DNA of 64,000 bases, from NCBI GenBank assembly GCA_016124675.1, contig WGNG01000014.1, forward strand, positions 1 to 64,000, given 5' to 3'. Position 1 is the stretch's first letter; every line of letters starts with the position of its first letter. The position numbers and the translations under genes are program-made. The DNA is from Alphaproteobacteria bacterium (GTDB lineage: Bacteria; Pseudomonadota; Alphaproteobacteria; Caulobacterales; Maricaulaceae). The notes beneath the pieces are model-generated. The model saw only the letters and a list, made by a program, of their open reading frames with translations. It was not told the origin of the DNA and did no database searches. Shown in pieces: positions 1 through 8,443 of the stretch.

Positions 1-141
1 CGGCATTCCCCGCCAGCACTTCCTGCTCTTCATCAAGGAATGCGAGTGGCGCTTCAACTACGGGCCGCCAGACGCCCTGTTGCAGACCCTGCGAAAATGG
101 CTCAAACCCTACTCACGAAGCTGAACATCTGGGACAGCCCC
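1..141 (+). mobile_element. Right end of an IS1595-family insertion sequence (truncated by window edge)
   Basis: The first 124 bases encode a transposase C-terminus. Just after the stop lies GGGACAGCCCC (131-141), which resembles the terminal inverted repeat of IS1595/ISXO2-type elements (outer sequence GGGGCTGTCCC when read inward). The eight bases after it (142-149) would be one copy of the expected 8-bp target duplication. The other end is outside the window, so the duplication cannot be confirmed. Confidence 0.65.
2..124 (+). CDS. IS1595-family transposase, C-terminal fragment
   Basis: This is an open frame from the window edge to TGA at 122-124, giving 40 residues. The stretch FIKECEWRFNYG is typical of the C-terminus of ISXO2-like DDE transposases of the IS1595 family, where a glutamate followed by WRFN is conserved. 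The N-terminal zinc ribbon and the first catalytic aspartates lie outside the window. Whether the full element is intact cannot be judged from here. The reading frame itself shows no damage. Confidence 0.65.
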   Translation, partial: GIPRQHFLLFIKECEWRFNYGPPDALLQTLRKWLKPYSRS

Positions 142-241
142 TAAATGTTTCCAATTGGCTCGAAACGTGTAAATTTATTTCCGAAAAGTCGGGATCAGAT
201 CGGCAGTTGCTTCGGCAAACGGATCCCCGGCTTCCCAAAAA

Positions 242-267
242 GGGGCGTCCCTTGGGACGCCCCTTTT
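242..267 (-). terminator. Bidirectional rho-independent terminator
   Basis: There is a perfect inverted repeat: GGGGCGTCCC (242-251) and GGGACGCCCC (254-263). It is flanked by TTTT on the plus-strand side (264-267) and by AAAAA on the other (237-241). Read on the minus strand it ends in five T residues, about 80 bases after the stop of the M42-type peptidase gene. It could also stop transcripts coming out of the insertion sequence. Confidence 0.8.
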
Positions 268-343
268 CGCTTCTTGAGCGATGTATAATTGCTTTTGATT
301 GTATTGCAATGCGCCGGTCATGGCGCGGCCAGCCGACGTTTGC

Positions 344-1411
344 CTAGCCCCGCCCCATCGCCAGCAGCGTTCTTGCGAACGCCGTGATGGCGCGCGGCGT
401 CGTGGATTCCTGGTTGGTGTGATAGTTGAAGGTCGGGATCTGAAGCGTCGCGCCGGTGCACTTGCCCGATGACAGGGCGACGATGCGCCCGAGCTCGGTG
501 AGGCCCAGCGATTTGAGCGGCTGGCCGCGGCGCGCCCGCGCGTCATTCTCCCGCTCGATAAAGCTGTCCTTGAAGATGATCGGCGCGCTCACAGTATTGG
601 CCGCCCGCTCCACGCGCTGGACAGTGTCCGGGTGGAAGGCGGCGGTGGCGTCGCGCCGGCGCAGGATCACCGCGCCCGCCAGCGCCGCTGCGCTGTCGTC
701 AAACGGCGTGGTGTCCAGCACAACGATGTCCTGGCGCGCCCGGCCGTGCTGATCAAGCCAGCCCAGGGCATGGGCGGCGGACCGCCCGATCTCTTCCTCG
801 GCGGTGAAGATGATGGTCCCGGTCAGGCCGAACTCGGCCGCCACCCGCAACGCCGCCGCCGAGATGGGATTGTCGAGCTGGCCTGAAATCAGCCCGGCCT
901 CCATGGGCCCCAGCGTGCGGGCGAAGGCGATGGGGGTGCCCGGCGCCAGTGCGATCATGCCTTCCAGGACCAGCACGAGCCGCCCGGAATCGTCCACGCG
1001 GGCTGACTCAATACGGCCATAGGCGATGCGCCCGCCGGTCTTGCGGTCATAGGCGAACACGGTTTCGCCGGCATAGCGTCTGGAGACGGCTTCGGCGAAA
1101 TGGGCGGTGACGGTGTGGGCCTCGCCATATTTCTCGTTCTTGACCGCATGGGCGGCGTAGACCGCTGCGCCGTCTTCGGCCGTGATCGCGCCGTGGCGGT
1201 CAATATGGGCCAGATAGACCGGGCCCTCGCCCAGCTGCGCAATGCACAGATTGCGCGGCCGGCTCACGCTCGCGCCCAGCGCGGTGAAATCGCGCGCGAG
1301 GTGATCGAGATAGGGTGTCTCGTGCCCCACCACGGAGGGAAAATCGAGATACTCGCTGGTCTTGGCCAGAACCCGGGCGAACACCTCGGCGTCAGACGGC
1401 TGTGCGCCCAT
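344..1411 (-). CDS. M42-type (aminopeptidase/cellulase FrvX-like) metallopeptidase
   Basis: This is a protein of about 355 residues related to M42/M20 dinuclear zinc aminopeptidases. Visible metal and catalytic motifs in order are AHIDRHG (His and Asp), QLDN (bridging Asp), TAEEEIG (general base Glu plus ligand Glu), DTTPFDD (Asp) and FNYHTNQE (C-terminal His). The ATG at 1411 follows the stop of the upstream ketoacyl synthase gene by one base (TAGTATG), so the two genes are translationally coupled. An upstream in-frame start at 1429 would overlap that gene and is less likely. The substrate is unknown; peptide trimming in the cytoplasm is the family default. Confidence 0.8.
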   Translation of the reverse strand: MGAQPSDAEVFARVLAKTSEYLDFPSVVGHETPYLDHLARDFTALGASVSRPRNLCIAQLGEGPVYLAHIDRHGAITAEDGAAVYAAHAVKNEKYGEAHTVTAHFAEAVSRRYAGETVFAYDRKTGGRIAYGRIESARVDDSGRLVLVLEGMIALAPGTPIAFARTLGPMEAGLISGQLDNPISAAALRVAAEFGLTGTIIFTAEEEIGRSAAHALGWLDQHGRARQDIVVLDTTPFDDSAAALAGAVILRRRDATAAFHPDTVQRVERAANTVSAPIIFKDSFIERENDARARRGQPLKSLGLTELGRIVALSSGKCTGATLQIPTFNYHTNQESTTPRAITAFARTLLAMGRG

Positions 1412-1412
1412 A

Positions 1413-2558
1413 CTACAGCTTCTCGACAAACACCGAACCGGCCGAATAGCCGGCGCCGAACGAGCAGATGACCCCTTTGTCGCCCGCGCTGAGATCGTCG
1501 CTGTTGAGGTGGAAGGCGATGATCGAGCCGGCCGAGGAGGTATTGGCGAACGTGTCCAGAATGGTCGGTGCGTCCTCGCCGCCCGCCTCGCGCCCGAACA
1601 CCTTGCGCGCGATCATCAGATTCATGTTGATATTGGCCTGGTGCAGCCACACGCGCCGCATCTGCTCGGGCGCCAGGCCCAGCTCCTCCATGTGCTCGCG
1701 GATCATGTCCGAGACCATGGGCACGACTTCCTTGAACACCTTGCGGCCTTCCTGGACAAACAGCTTGTCGTCCTTGGGCGACCCGTTGGCGCGCACGCCG
1801 TCATCGCCGTCTGCGCGCTCGGTGCGGTTCAGGAAGCCGAAATTATTGCGGATATTGTTGGAGAATTTCGTGCGCAGGCGCGTGCCCAGGATGCGCCAGC
1901 CGCCTTCGCCCAGATCCTCGCGCTCCAGAAGGATGGCTGTGGCCACATCCCCGAAGATGAAATGGCTGTCGCGGTCGCGCCAGTTGAGATGCGCCGAGCA
2001 TATTTCCGGGTTCACCACCAGGATGGCGCGCGCATGGCCCTGGGCGATCATGTCGGCGGCGGCCTGCATGGCGAAGGTCGCTGAAGAGCACGCCACGTTC
2101 ATGTCAAAACCGAAGCCATCCTCCATGCCCAGCGCGTCCTGGATCTCGATGGCGACAGCCGGATAGGCGCGCTGCAGGTTCGAGGCGCCGACAATCACCC
2201 CGTCCACGTCCTGCGGCGTTCGCCCGGCGCGCGCCAGCGCGTCGCGGCAGGCATTGAGGCCGATCTCGGCGAGGATGGCGATCTCGTCATTGCTGCGCGG
2301 CGCAATGCGCGGGGCCATGCGCTTGATGTCCAGCACGCCGGCCTTGTCCACCACATAGCGCGACTTGATGCCGGACGCCTTTTCCACGAACTCTGCCGAG
2401 GACGGGCTCAGCGCCACGGCCTCGCCGCGCTCAATAGCTTCGGCTTGTGCCTCGTTATAGGCGCTGACATACGCGTTGAAGCTGGCGACCAGCTCGTCGT
2501 TGGAAATGGACTCCTCAGGCCTCCAAAGGCCCGTGGACCGGATAACAGCGGCGCTCAT
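1413..2558 (-). CDS. Beta-ketoacyl-ACP synthase III (FabH-like) thiolase-fold protein
   Basis: The protein has 381 residues with the FabH catalytic triad visible: Cys in NVACSSATF, His in WLHQANIN and Asn in FANTSSAGS. It is about 60 residues longer than housekeeping FabH, mainly through an N-terminal extension and an insert before NNFGFLNR, as in the larger KASIII-like subgroup. It probably condenses an acyl-CoA with malonyl-ACP or primes a specialised fatty acid; the substrate cannot be inferred. A GGAG ribosome site lies six bases before the ATG. It is the first gene of a two-gene unit with the M42-type peptidase. Confidence 0.85.
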   Translation of the reverse strand: MSAAVIRSTGLWRPEESISNDELVASFNAYVSAYNEAQAEAIERGEAVALSPSSAEFVEKASGIKSRYVVDKAGVLDIKRMAPRIAPRSNDEIAILAEIGLNACRDALARAGRTPQDVDGVIVGASNLQRAYPAVAIEIQDALGMEDGFGFDMNVACSSATFAMQAAADMIAQGHARAILVVNPEICSAHLNWRDRDSHFIFGDVATAILLEREDLGEGGWRILGTRLRTKFSNNIRNNFGFLNRTERADGDDGVRANGSPKDDKLFVQEGRKVFKEVVPMVSDMIREHMEELGLAPEQMRRVWLHQANINMNLMIARKVFGREAGGEDAPTILDTFANTSSAGSIIAFHLNSDDLSAGDKGVICSFGAGYSAGSVFVEKL

Positions 2559-2651
2559 GCAAGGCTCCAGCTCGATGTCTGAGTCTCTTTGATCGGCGCC
2601 AACTTAGCGGCCATCGGCGCACGCGCCAACCATGCGTACAGGGAGGAAGGA

Positions 2652-3227
2652 TCAGGCCGCCAACCGCGCCACCTCCGCATGGCGCGGGCAGGTGACAAGG
2701 TGATCATTGACCATGCCCACAGCCTGCATGAACGCATAGGTGATGACGGGTCCGCAGAACTTGAAACCGGCTGCTTTCAGGGCCCTGGCCATGGCCTGGC
2801 TGGTTTCGGTCTGGGCGGGAACCTGGCTCATGGCCATGAAGCGGTTTGGCACGGGCGTCCCGTCGACAAAATCCCACAGGAAGGCAGAGAAGCCGGGACC
2901 GGTCTCCTGCATGCGCAGCCAGGCCTTCGCATTGCCGATGGCCGCCTCGATCTTGGCGCGCGAGCGGATGATTCCGGGATCGGCGAGCAGACGGTTGATG
3001 TCCGCCTCGCCATAGCGGGCGATGGTTTCAGGATCGAACCCGTCAAACGCCGCGCGCATGGTCTCGCGCTTGCGCAGGATCGTGATCCAGGCCAGCCCGG
3101 CCTGGAAGCCGTCCAGCACCAGCTTCTCAAACAGGGCGCGGTCATCGCGCTCGGGCACGCCCCACTCCTCGTCATGATAGGCGATGTAAAGCGGGTCGGT
3201 CCCCGGCCAGGGGCAACGCTCGGTCAT
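2652..3227 (-). CDS. tag: DNA-3-methyladenine glycosylase I
   Basis: The 191-residue protein is the usual size for Tag, which excises N3-methyladenine from alkylated DNA. Family signatures are the N-terminal RCPWPG with a zinc-binding Cys, YHDEEWGVP, the helix-hairpin-helix-like stretch LAWITILRKRE, and the C-terminal NDHLVTCPRH carrying the remaining zinc ligands. The ATG lies 253 bases from divergent rpsD. It is separated by 93 bases from the next minus-strand gene, so it may be its own unit. Confidence 0.93.
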   Translation of the reverse strand: MTERCPWPGTDPLYIAYHDEEWGVPERDDRALFEKLVLDGFQAGLAWITILRKRETMRAAFDGFDPETIARYGEADINRLLADPGIIRSRAKIEAAIGNAKAWLRMQETGPGFSAFLWDFVDGTPVPNRFMAMSQVPAQTETSQAMARALKAAGFKFCGPVITYAFMQAVGMVNDHLVTCPRHAEVARLAA

Positions 3228-3325
3228 GGCGGCGTCCTTCGTGTGCGCGCCGCCACGCTAGCGGCGTCCGGCCAGGGCCGCCACCTGATTCGTGCGGGCT
3301 GGGCGCGCGCGGGGCAGGGGCTTGA

Positions 3326-3354
3326 TTGACAGGCGGGCGCGCCTGGCGCATAAG
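3326..3354 (+). promoter_or_regulatory. Sigma-70-type promoter of rpsD
   Basis: A consensus -35 box TTGACA (3326-3331) is followed after 17 bases by CATAAG (3349-3354). A start near 3361 would give a leader of about 120 bases before rpsD. The leader contains a short CCGG/CCGG hairpin near 3373 but no recognised riboregulator. Confidence 0.7.
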
Positions 3355-3480
3355 CCCCGATCCCTCAGTGGCCGGCTTGCCGGACCGCTCGTATCAACAC
3401 GCACGGACGACGCGAGAACCGCCGTTTCCATTGCGCAGCAACGAGGGAGCTGCGCCGGGCCGCGTCACAAAGAGAGACCC

Positions 3481-4098
3481 ATGTCAAAGCGTCATTCGCA
3501 GAAATACAAGATCGACCGCCGTATGGGCGAGAATATCTGGGGCCGAGCCAAGTCCCCGGTGAACAATCGCGCCTATGGTCCGGGCCAGCACGGCCAGCGC
3601 CGCGCCGGCAAGCTGTCCGATTTCGGCCTCCAGCTGCGCGCCAAGCAGAAGCTGAAAGGCTATTACGGCAACATCACCGAGAAGCAGTTCGCCAAGATCT
3701 ATACCGAGGCGATGCGCCGCAAGGGCAACACCGCCGAGAACCTGATCGGCCTTCTGGAAAGCCGTCTGGACGCGATCGTGTATCGCGCCAAGTTCGTGCC
3801 GACCGTGTTCGCCGCCCGCCAGTTCGTCAATCACGGCCACGTGAAGGTGAACGGCCAGCGCGTCAACATCGCGTCCTACCAGTGCAAGCCGGGCGATGTG
3901 ATCGAGGTGCGCGAGAAGTCGCGCAACATGGCCCTCGTGCTCGAAGCCCTCGGCAGCGGCGAGCGCGACGTGCCCGAGTATATCGAGCTTGAAGCCAAGG
4001 GCATGAAGGCGACCTTCGCCCGCATCCCCGAGTTCAACGAGGTGCCCTATCCGGTGAAGATGGAGCCCAACCTCGTGGTCGAATTCTACTCTTCCTGA
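3481..4098 (+). CDS. rpsD: 30S ribosomal protein S4
   Basis: The 205-residue protein is full length for S4, a primary 16S rRNA binder needed for small-subunit assembly and decoding accuracy. The N-terminus ([20 protein letters not shown]) lacks the CxxC zinc motif, so this is the zinc-free form usual in alphaproteobacteria. The S4 RNA-binding domain lies around residues 93-155 ([30 protein letters not shown]). The frame is open upstream to 3292, but the ATG at 3481, after AGAGAGACCC, matches the family start. It is a single gene between its own promoter and terminator. Confidence 0.98.
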   Translation: MSKRHSQKYKIDRRMGENIWGRAKSPVNNRAYGPGQHGQRRAGKLSDFGLQLRAKQKLKGYYGNITEKQFAKIYTEAMRRKGNTAENLIGLLESRLDAIVYRAKFVPTVFAARQFVNHGHVKVNGQRVNIASYQCKPGDVIEVREKSRNMALVLEALGSGERDVPEYIELEAKGMKATFARIPEFNEVPYPVKMEPNLVVEFYSS

Positions 4099-4136
4099 CG
4101 TCTTCGGCGCAGCTTGCTGCGCCCCTTCGCCAGACC

Positions 4137-4172
4137 AGACCCGCCGGCGCCCCGCCGGCGGGTCTTTCTTTT
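4137..4172 (+). terminator. rho-independent terminator of rpsD
   Basis: A 12-bp perfect stem, AGACCCGCCGGC (4137-4148) and GCCGGCGGGTCT (4154-4165), has a five-base loop and a T-rich tail to 4172. It begins 39 bases after the rpsD stop. Confidence 0.92.
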
Positions 4173-4242
4173 GCGCCTGGGCGCTGTAACGGCGTGGCGC
4201 CCTCGGCTAAACTGCGCTTCAGACGCCGACAGGAGATGGGCC

Positions 4243-4608
4243 ATGATCCGCTTGAAGACCGCCTGCGCAGCCGCGTTCGCCCTCGCCCTCGCCGCTTGCC
4301 AGGCCGGCCCCCATGGCGCCGCGCCGGCCCGATCTGCAGAGCTGGTCTATGACTGGCGTGTGGACCGCGCCGGCGATCTGGTCGTGCGCGTCGCTTCCAA
4401 TGGCTGCACGACGCGCGACAGCTTTGCCGCCGACGTCTACGGCGCCCAGGGCTGGAATTTTGACGTCACGCTGAGACGGGTCCACGCCGACAATTGCCAG
4501 GCGATCCTGCCCCAGGGCGTGGAGCTGGCCTGGAGGTTCGACGAGCTCGGCCTGCCCCCGGGCGCCGGGATCAGGGTGACCAATCCGCGCTCTGCCCCGC
4601 CCCGCTAG
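4243..4608 (+). CDS. Small predicted lipoprotein of unknown function
   Basis: The product has 121 residues. An N-terminal signal with hydrophobic core ends in the lipobox LAAC, so Cys19 is the likely lipidated residue. The mature part has one further Cys pair (NGCTTRD and DNCQAI) that could form a disulfide. No known domain was recognised; the spacing resembles small secreted beta-rich proteins. The ATG at 4243 follows AGGAG closely. The frame opens earlier, at 4114, but that part would disrupt the signal sequence. Confidence 0.7.
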   Translation: MIRLKTACAAAFALALAACQAGPHGAAPARSAELVYDWRVDRAGDLVVRVASNGCTTRDSFAADVYGAQGWNFDVTLRRVHADNCQAILPQGVELAWRFDELGLPPGAGIRVTNPRSAPPR

Positions 4609-4688
4609 GTGCTGGCGGAGACCATTCCTTAACGCGCCGCGCCGATAGTGATGTGCCGCTTGCCGCAAGTCAGGGGAGCCTCCGGCGC

Positions 4689-5792
4689 ATGGCTGACGAC
4701 TTCAGACCGGTTCCCGGCGCGCCGCCGCCCGCGCCGCCTTCGGGGCGCGCGCGGACTCTGCTGACCCGGCGCCTTGCGGACATTGTGTGCCTGCCCGCCA
4801 GCCGCGTGCCGCCGCAGGAGCGCTGGATGGTGGCGGACGTTCTGGAAACCATGCTGGCCAGCGCTGACGTTCCCTTGCGCGCCAAGGTCGCCGCGCGTCT
4901 GGCCGAGCAGGGCGAAGCGCCCGCCGGGATCGTGCGGCGCCTGGCGCTGGACGAGTACGAGATTGCCGAGCCGTTGCTGACGCGGGCGCGCTCCTTGAGC
5001 GATTTCGACATGATGGAGATTGCCCGCAAGACCGGCCGGCGCCATCGCCTGGCGCTCGCCCGCCGCGAGTGCGTGTCCGAGCTGGTGGCCGCCGCGCTGT
5101 GCGCGGGCGGAGACACCGATGTGATCGCCGCGCTTTTGCGCAATGCGGGCGCACATCTCGCCATGGAGACGGTCGAGTTTCTGGTGCGCGAAGCGGCGGA
5201 GAACGAAACCCTGTCGCTCCTGCTCATCAAGCGCCCTGAACTGCGCCCGGCCCAGGCGCTGACCCTGTTCTGGGCATGTGGCCACGACCAGCGCAGGATG
5301 ATCCTTGACCGCTTCGCCGCCTCGCGCGCCATCCTTCAGGAAGCCGCCAGCGACGTGTTCCCGCTGGCGCGCCAGCATGACGAGCGCGATCCGGCGGTGG
5401 ACGCCGCCCTTGTCTATATCGACCGGCGCCAGCGCGACCGCCGCGCCGCCGAACTGTCGCCCTACCAGTCGCTGGAGGGCCTGATCGAGCATGCCGCGCG
5501 CGAGGGGCTGAGGCTGGAGGCGCGCGCCGAGCTGGCGACGCTGGCGGCCATCAGTCAGGAGCTGACCAGCCGGATGCTGGACGATTTCGGCGGCGAGCCG
5601 CTGGCGGTGCTGGCCAAGGCCACCGGCCTGTCGCGCGAGCACCTGGTCATGCTGATCGAACTTGGCGTGCGAACCGATGCGCCGCTGCGCATCCAGCAGG
5701 GCGTGCGCGTGTTCGACACGCTTTCGGTGGACAAGGCCCAGACGGTGCTGCGCTACTGGAACTGGGTGATCGGGCGCGCCGGCGCCGCGTGA
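4689..5792 (+). CDS. DUF2336 domain-containing protein
   Basis: This is a 367-residue, mostly alpha-helical, leucine- and arginine-rich protein. The central and C-terminal segments (HLAMETVEFLVREAAEN, LRPAQALTLFWACGHDQR) match the DUF2336 family, which is widespread in Caulobacterales and Rhizobiales and resembles HEAT-like repeat proteins. No enzyme motif or signal peptide is visible. The ATG at 4689 follows a GGGGAGCC ribosome site. The frame continues upstream to 4494 but overlaps the lipoprotein gene, so the later start is preferred. Confidence 0.82.
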   Translation: MADDFRPVPGAPPPAPPSGRARTLLTRRLADIVCLPASRVPPQERWMVADVLETMLASADVPLRAKVAARLAEQGEAPAGIVRRLALDEYEIAEPLLTRARSLSDFDMMEIARKTGRRHRLALARRECVSELVAAALCAGGDTDVIAALLRNAGAHLAMETVEFLVREAAENETLSLLLIKRPELRPAQALTLFWACGHDQRRMILDRFAASRAILQEAASDVFPLARQHDERDPAVDAALVYIDRRQRDRRAAELSPYQSLEGLIEHAAREGLRLEARAELATLAAISQELTSRMLDDFGGEPLAVLAKATGLSREHLVMLIELGVRTDAPLRIQQGVRVFDTLSVDKAQTVLRYWNWVIGRAGAA

Positions 5793-5841
5793 CGCTGGTT
5801 TTGCTTGTCAGGGGCGCGCGGCCCGGGTAACGACGCGCGCC

Positions 5842-6822
5842 ATGACAGACGCCATCGCCCTTGCGCTCGCCAACCTCACATCGCCCGCCGTGCTGTTCTT
5901 TGCACTGGGGATTTTCGCAGGCGTGGTCCGCTCCGATCTCACCATCCCCCAGGCCATCGCCAAGGGGTTGGCGCTCTATCTCATGCTCGCCATCGGCTTC
6001 AAGGGCGGTGCCGCCGTGGCCGAAGTGGGGCTGTCGGTGGACCTGGCGCTGGCGGCGCTGGCGGGCGTGGTGCTGAGCTTCTCCCTGCCGCTCATCGCCT
6101 TTGCGCTGCTGCGCGCCTTCACCAGGGTGGACCGCGCGACGGCCGCCGCGAGCGCGGCTCATTACGGCTCGATCTCGGTCGTGACCTTCGTGGCCGGTTC
6201 GGAATTCCTCACCCTCACCGGGCTTGTCTGGTCAGGTCATATGGTGGCGGTGCTGGCGATCATGGAAACGCCCGCGATCCTGACCGGCTTGTGGCTCGCC
6301 GGGCGGGCCTCGCGCGGTCCGGACCCGGAGGCGCGTCCCGAGCTCCTGCGCGAAGTGCTGCTCAACGGGTCGGTGGTGCTGCTGATCGGCGCCTTCCTGA
6401 TCGGCTGGGCCTCCGGTCCGGCGGGCATGGCGCGCCTTGATCTGTTCGTGAACGGGCTGTTCCAGGGGCTGCTCTGCCTGTTCCTTCTGGACATGGGCCT
6501 TGTCGCCGCGCGCCGGCTCGGGGGTGTGAAAAAGCTTGGCGTGACCGGGGTGGTGTTCGGGCTGGTGATGCCGCTGATCGGGGCCGCAGCGGCCTTGCCG
6601 GTGGCCTGGCTTATCGGCATGAGCGCGGGCGACGCGGCCGCGCTGATGATCCTGTCAGGGTCGGCAAGCTATATCGCGGTGCCCGCCGCCATGCGCATCG
6701 CTCTGCCCGAGGCCGATCCGTCCGTGTATCTGACGCTGTCGCTGGCGATCACCTTCCCGTTCAATCTGGCCATCGGCATTCCTCTTTACGCCAGCGTGGC
6801 GCGCGCGCTCCTGGGAGGCTGA
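5842..6822 (+). CDS. sbtA: Sodium-dependent bicarbonate transporter, SbtA family
   Basis: The 326-residue integral membrane protein has about ten hydrophobic helices in two inverted halves. Family features are the opening NLTSPAVLFFALGIFAG, the FKGG element, AHYGSISVVTF and, in the second half, SGSASYIAVPAAMR. SbtA proteins import bicarbonate together with Na+. The gene is one base ahead of an SbtB-like regulator and upstream of a Mrp-type Na+/H+ antiporter cluster, which could maintain the Na+ gradient. In a heterotroph the bicarbonate might feed carboxylases; that is inference. Confidence 0.88.
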   Translation: MTDAIALALANLTSPAVLFFALGIFAGVVRSDLTIPQAIAKGLALYLMLAIGFKGGAAVAEVGLSVDLALAALAGVVLSFSLPLIAFALLRAFTRVDRATAAASAAHYGSISVVTFVAGSEFLTLTGLVWSGHMVAVLAIMETPAILTGLWLAGRASRGPDPEARPELLREVLLNGSVVLLIGAFLIGWASGPAGMARLDLFVNGLFQGLLCLFLLDMGLVAARRLGGVKKLGVTGVVFGLVMPLIGAAAALPVAWLIGMSAGDAAALMILSGSASYIAVPAAMRIALPEADPSVYLTLSLAITFPFNLAIGIPLYASVARALLGG

Positions 6823-6823
6823 C

Positions 6824-7135
6824 ATGACACCCCGTCCCATCCGCAAGAAAATCGTCGCCATCGTCGAATCGGCGCACCTGCGGCGGATGATCGACCTCAT
6901 GCAGGGATGCGGAGCGTCAGGCTTTACCGTCATTGACGGGCGCGAAGGGTCAGGGTCCGCAGGCGACTGGAGCCGGGACGGCGTGTTCGAGGCGGTGGAG
7001 ATGAAGCTTGTCCACGCCGTGGTGACCGCGGAGACCGCCGAACGTGTGCTCGACAAGGCGGCTGTGTTCTTCCAGCGCTATCCCGGGATCATTTACGCCC
7101 ACGAGGTGGAGGTGGTGCGCGGCGAGCGGTTCTGA
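6824..7135 (+). CDS. sbtB: PII-like regulator of the bicarbonate transporter (SbtB-like)
   Basis: The 103-residue protein has the ferredoxin-like beta-alpha-beta pattern of the PII superfamily: KKIVAIVESAHLRRMIDLM, GASGFTVIDGREGSGS, then the C-terminal strand YAHEVEVVR. SbtB trimers bind adenine nucleotides and gate SbtA from the cytoplasmic face. It starts one base after sbtA, with the ribosome site GGGAGG inside the sbtA 3' end. The loop GREGSGSAGDW replaces the classical PII T-loop. No C-terminal CGPxGC redox motif, found in some cyanobacterial SbtB, is present. Confidence 0.85.
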   Translation: MTPRPIRKKIVAIVESAHLRRMIDLMQGCGASGFTVIDGREGSGSAGDWSRDGVFEAVEMKLVHAVVTAETAERVLDKAAVFFQRYPGIIYAHEVEVVRGERF

Positions 7136-7269
7136 AGGCGCACGGACCCATATGAAGAAACTGGCGCCTCGCGCACCGGTTTCGCTGGAATTTGCGCCGC
7201 GCCTTGCCTAGAACCCGTGCCAATCCGTTCGCCGCTCTCAGCTGTCATCTGTTCAGGGAGGACCGGGCT

Positions 7270-7764
7270 TTGACCCGCAAATGGCTCTATGGCTTGACCC
7301 TGACGGTCGTGCTGACCGCGATGTGGGTGCTTTTGTCCGGGTACGGGCTGAAGCAGCCGCTCTTGTCGCTGGCCATCGTGTCCATCGTGCTGACCGTGTT
7401 CATGACCGTGCGCATGGGTCTTCTGGACGGGGAATCCACGCCCTATCTGCGCCTGCGCTACTATGCGTACTGGGGCTGGCTGGGCGGCGAAATCGTCAAG
7501 GCCAATATCGCCGTTGTGCGCATGGTCATGGCGCCGGTGATCGATATCAAGCCGGCGGTGACGCGCACGCCCGTGACGCTGCGCGATGATGTGGCGCGCG
7601 CCACGCTGGCCAATTCCTACACCCTGACGCCGGGCACGGTGACGATGGAGATCCAGGAGACCGGCTTCATCCTGCACGCGCTGGACGAATCGTTCTGCGG
7701 CCAGGACGGGTTCCGCGCGTTCGAGCGCCGGGTGAAGGCCGCCACCGGGGAGACCGGCGGATGA
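7270..7764 (+). CDS. mrpE: Na+/H+ antiporter subunit E (MrpE/MnhE)
   Basis: This is a 164-residue membrane protein with two to three N-terminal helices and a cytoplasmic MrpE domain (YYAYWGWLGGEIVKANIAVV, then TLANSYTLTPGTVTMEI), the hallmark of the family. The TTG at 7270 is chosen because AGGGAGG lies about seven bases upstream. An earlier TTG at 7192 would add a non-conserved arginine-rich leader. It is the first Mrp gene, 134 bases after sbtB, and overlaps mrpF by four bases. Confidence 0.9.
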   Translation: MTRKWLYGLTLTVVLTAMWVLLSGYGLKQPLLSLAIVSIVLTVFMTVRMGLLDGESTPYLRLRYYAYWGWLGGEIVKANIAVVRMVMAPVIDIKPAVTRTPVTLRDDVARATLANSYTLTPGTVTMEIQETGFILHALDESFCGQDGFRAFERRVKAATGETGG

Positions 7765-8087
7765 CGTTCAGCGCGTTTGTCGACATCCTCGTCGCCCTCA
7801 TCCTGACCATCGCCATGGCGCTGATGCTCACGCGGCTGTTTCTCGGGCCGACGCTTTATGACCGCGTGCTGGCGGTGAACGCCTTCGGGACCAAGATTGT
7901 CCTGTTCCTGGCGGTGTTCTCCCTGGCCGTCGGGCGCGGCGACGGCCTCGACATCGCCTTGCTCTATGCGCTGATCAATTTCGTCGCGACCATCGCGATC
8001 CTGAAATTCTTCAGCTATCGCTCGCTGGAAGTGGCGCTGCATGACAGCGAGCCACGCACGGCGCGCAAGGACGCGGAGGGGCGGTGA
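7761..8087 (+). CDS. mrpF: Na+/H+ antiporter subunit F (MrpF/MnhF)
   Basis: The 108-residue protein has three predicted transmembrane helices with the MrpF signature RLFLGPTLYDRVLAVNAFGTK and ALLYALINFVATIAILKFF. It forms part of the small-subunit arm of Mrp complexes. It overlaps mrpE by ATGA at the start and shares its stop with the mrpG start at the end, indicating one translationally coupled transcript. The soluble tail of about 20 residues (SEPRTARKDAEGR) is polar. Confidence 0.93.
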   Translation: MTFSAFVDILVALILTIAMALMLTRLFLGPTLYDRVLAVNAFGTKIVLFLAVFSLAVGRGDGLDIALLYALINFVATIAILKFFSYRSLEVALHDSEPRTARKDAEGR

Positions 8088-8443
8088 TGGACGGGATGTT
8101 CTGGATCGCCATCGCACAGACGATCGTTTCGGCCGCCTTCATGCTGACCGGCGCCGGGCTGGTGCTGGCTGGCGCCATCGGCGTCATCCGCCTGCCGGAC
8201 TTCTACACCCGGCTGCACGCCGCGGGCGTCACCGACACGCTGGGCGCCGAACTGATCATTGTCGGGCTGATCATCCAGTCAGGCTTCACCCTGGTGAGCG
8301 TGAAGCTGATCCTGCTCGGGCTCATCGTCTTCCTGACCAGCCCGACCTCCACCCACGCCGTGGCCAATGCGGCCTACCGCTCCGGCCTCAAGCCGCTGCT
8401 TCGGCGCTGGCGCTCGGACGAGACGCGGGGGACGCCACAATGA
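8087..8443 (+). CDS. mrpG: Na+/H+ antiporter subunit G (MrpG/MnhG)
   Basis: The protein has 118 residues and three membrane helices. The conserved stretch GVIRLPDFYTRLHAAGVTDT defines the MrpG/PhaG family. ATG at 8087 overlaps the last base of the mrpF stop. A GTG one codon earlier is an alternative. GGAGGGG upstream serves as ribosome site. The 3' end overlaps the next gene by ATGA. Confidence 0.93.
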   Translation: MDGMFWIAIAQTIVSAAFMLTGAGLVLAGAIGVIRLPDFYTRLHAAGVTDTLGAELIIVGLIIQSGFTLVSVKLILLGLIVFLTSPTSTHAVANAAYRSGLKPLLRRWRSDETRGTPQ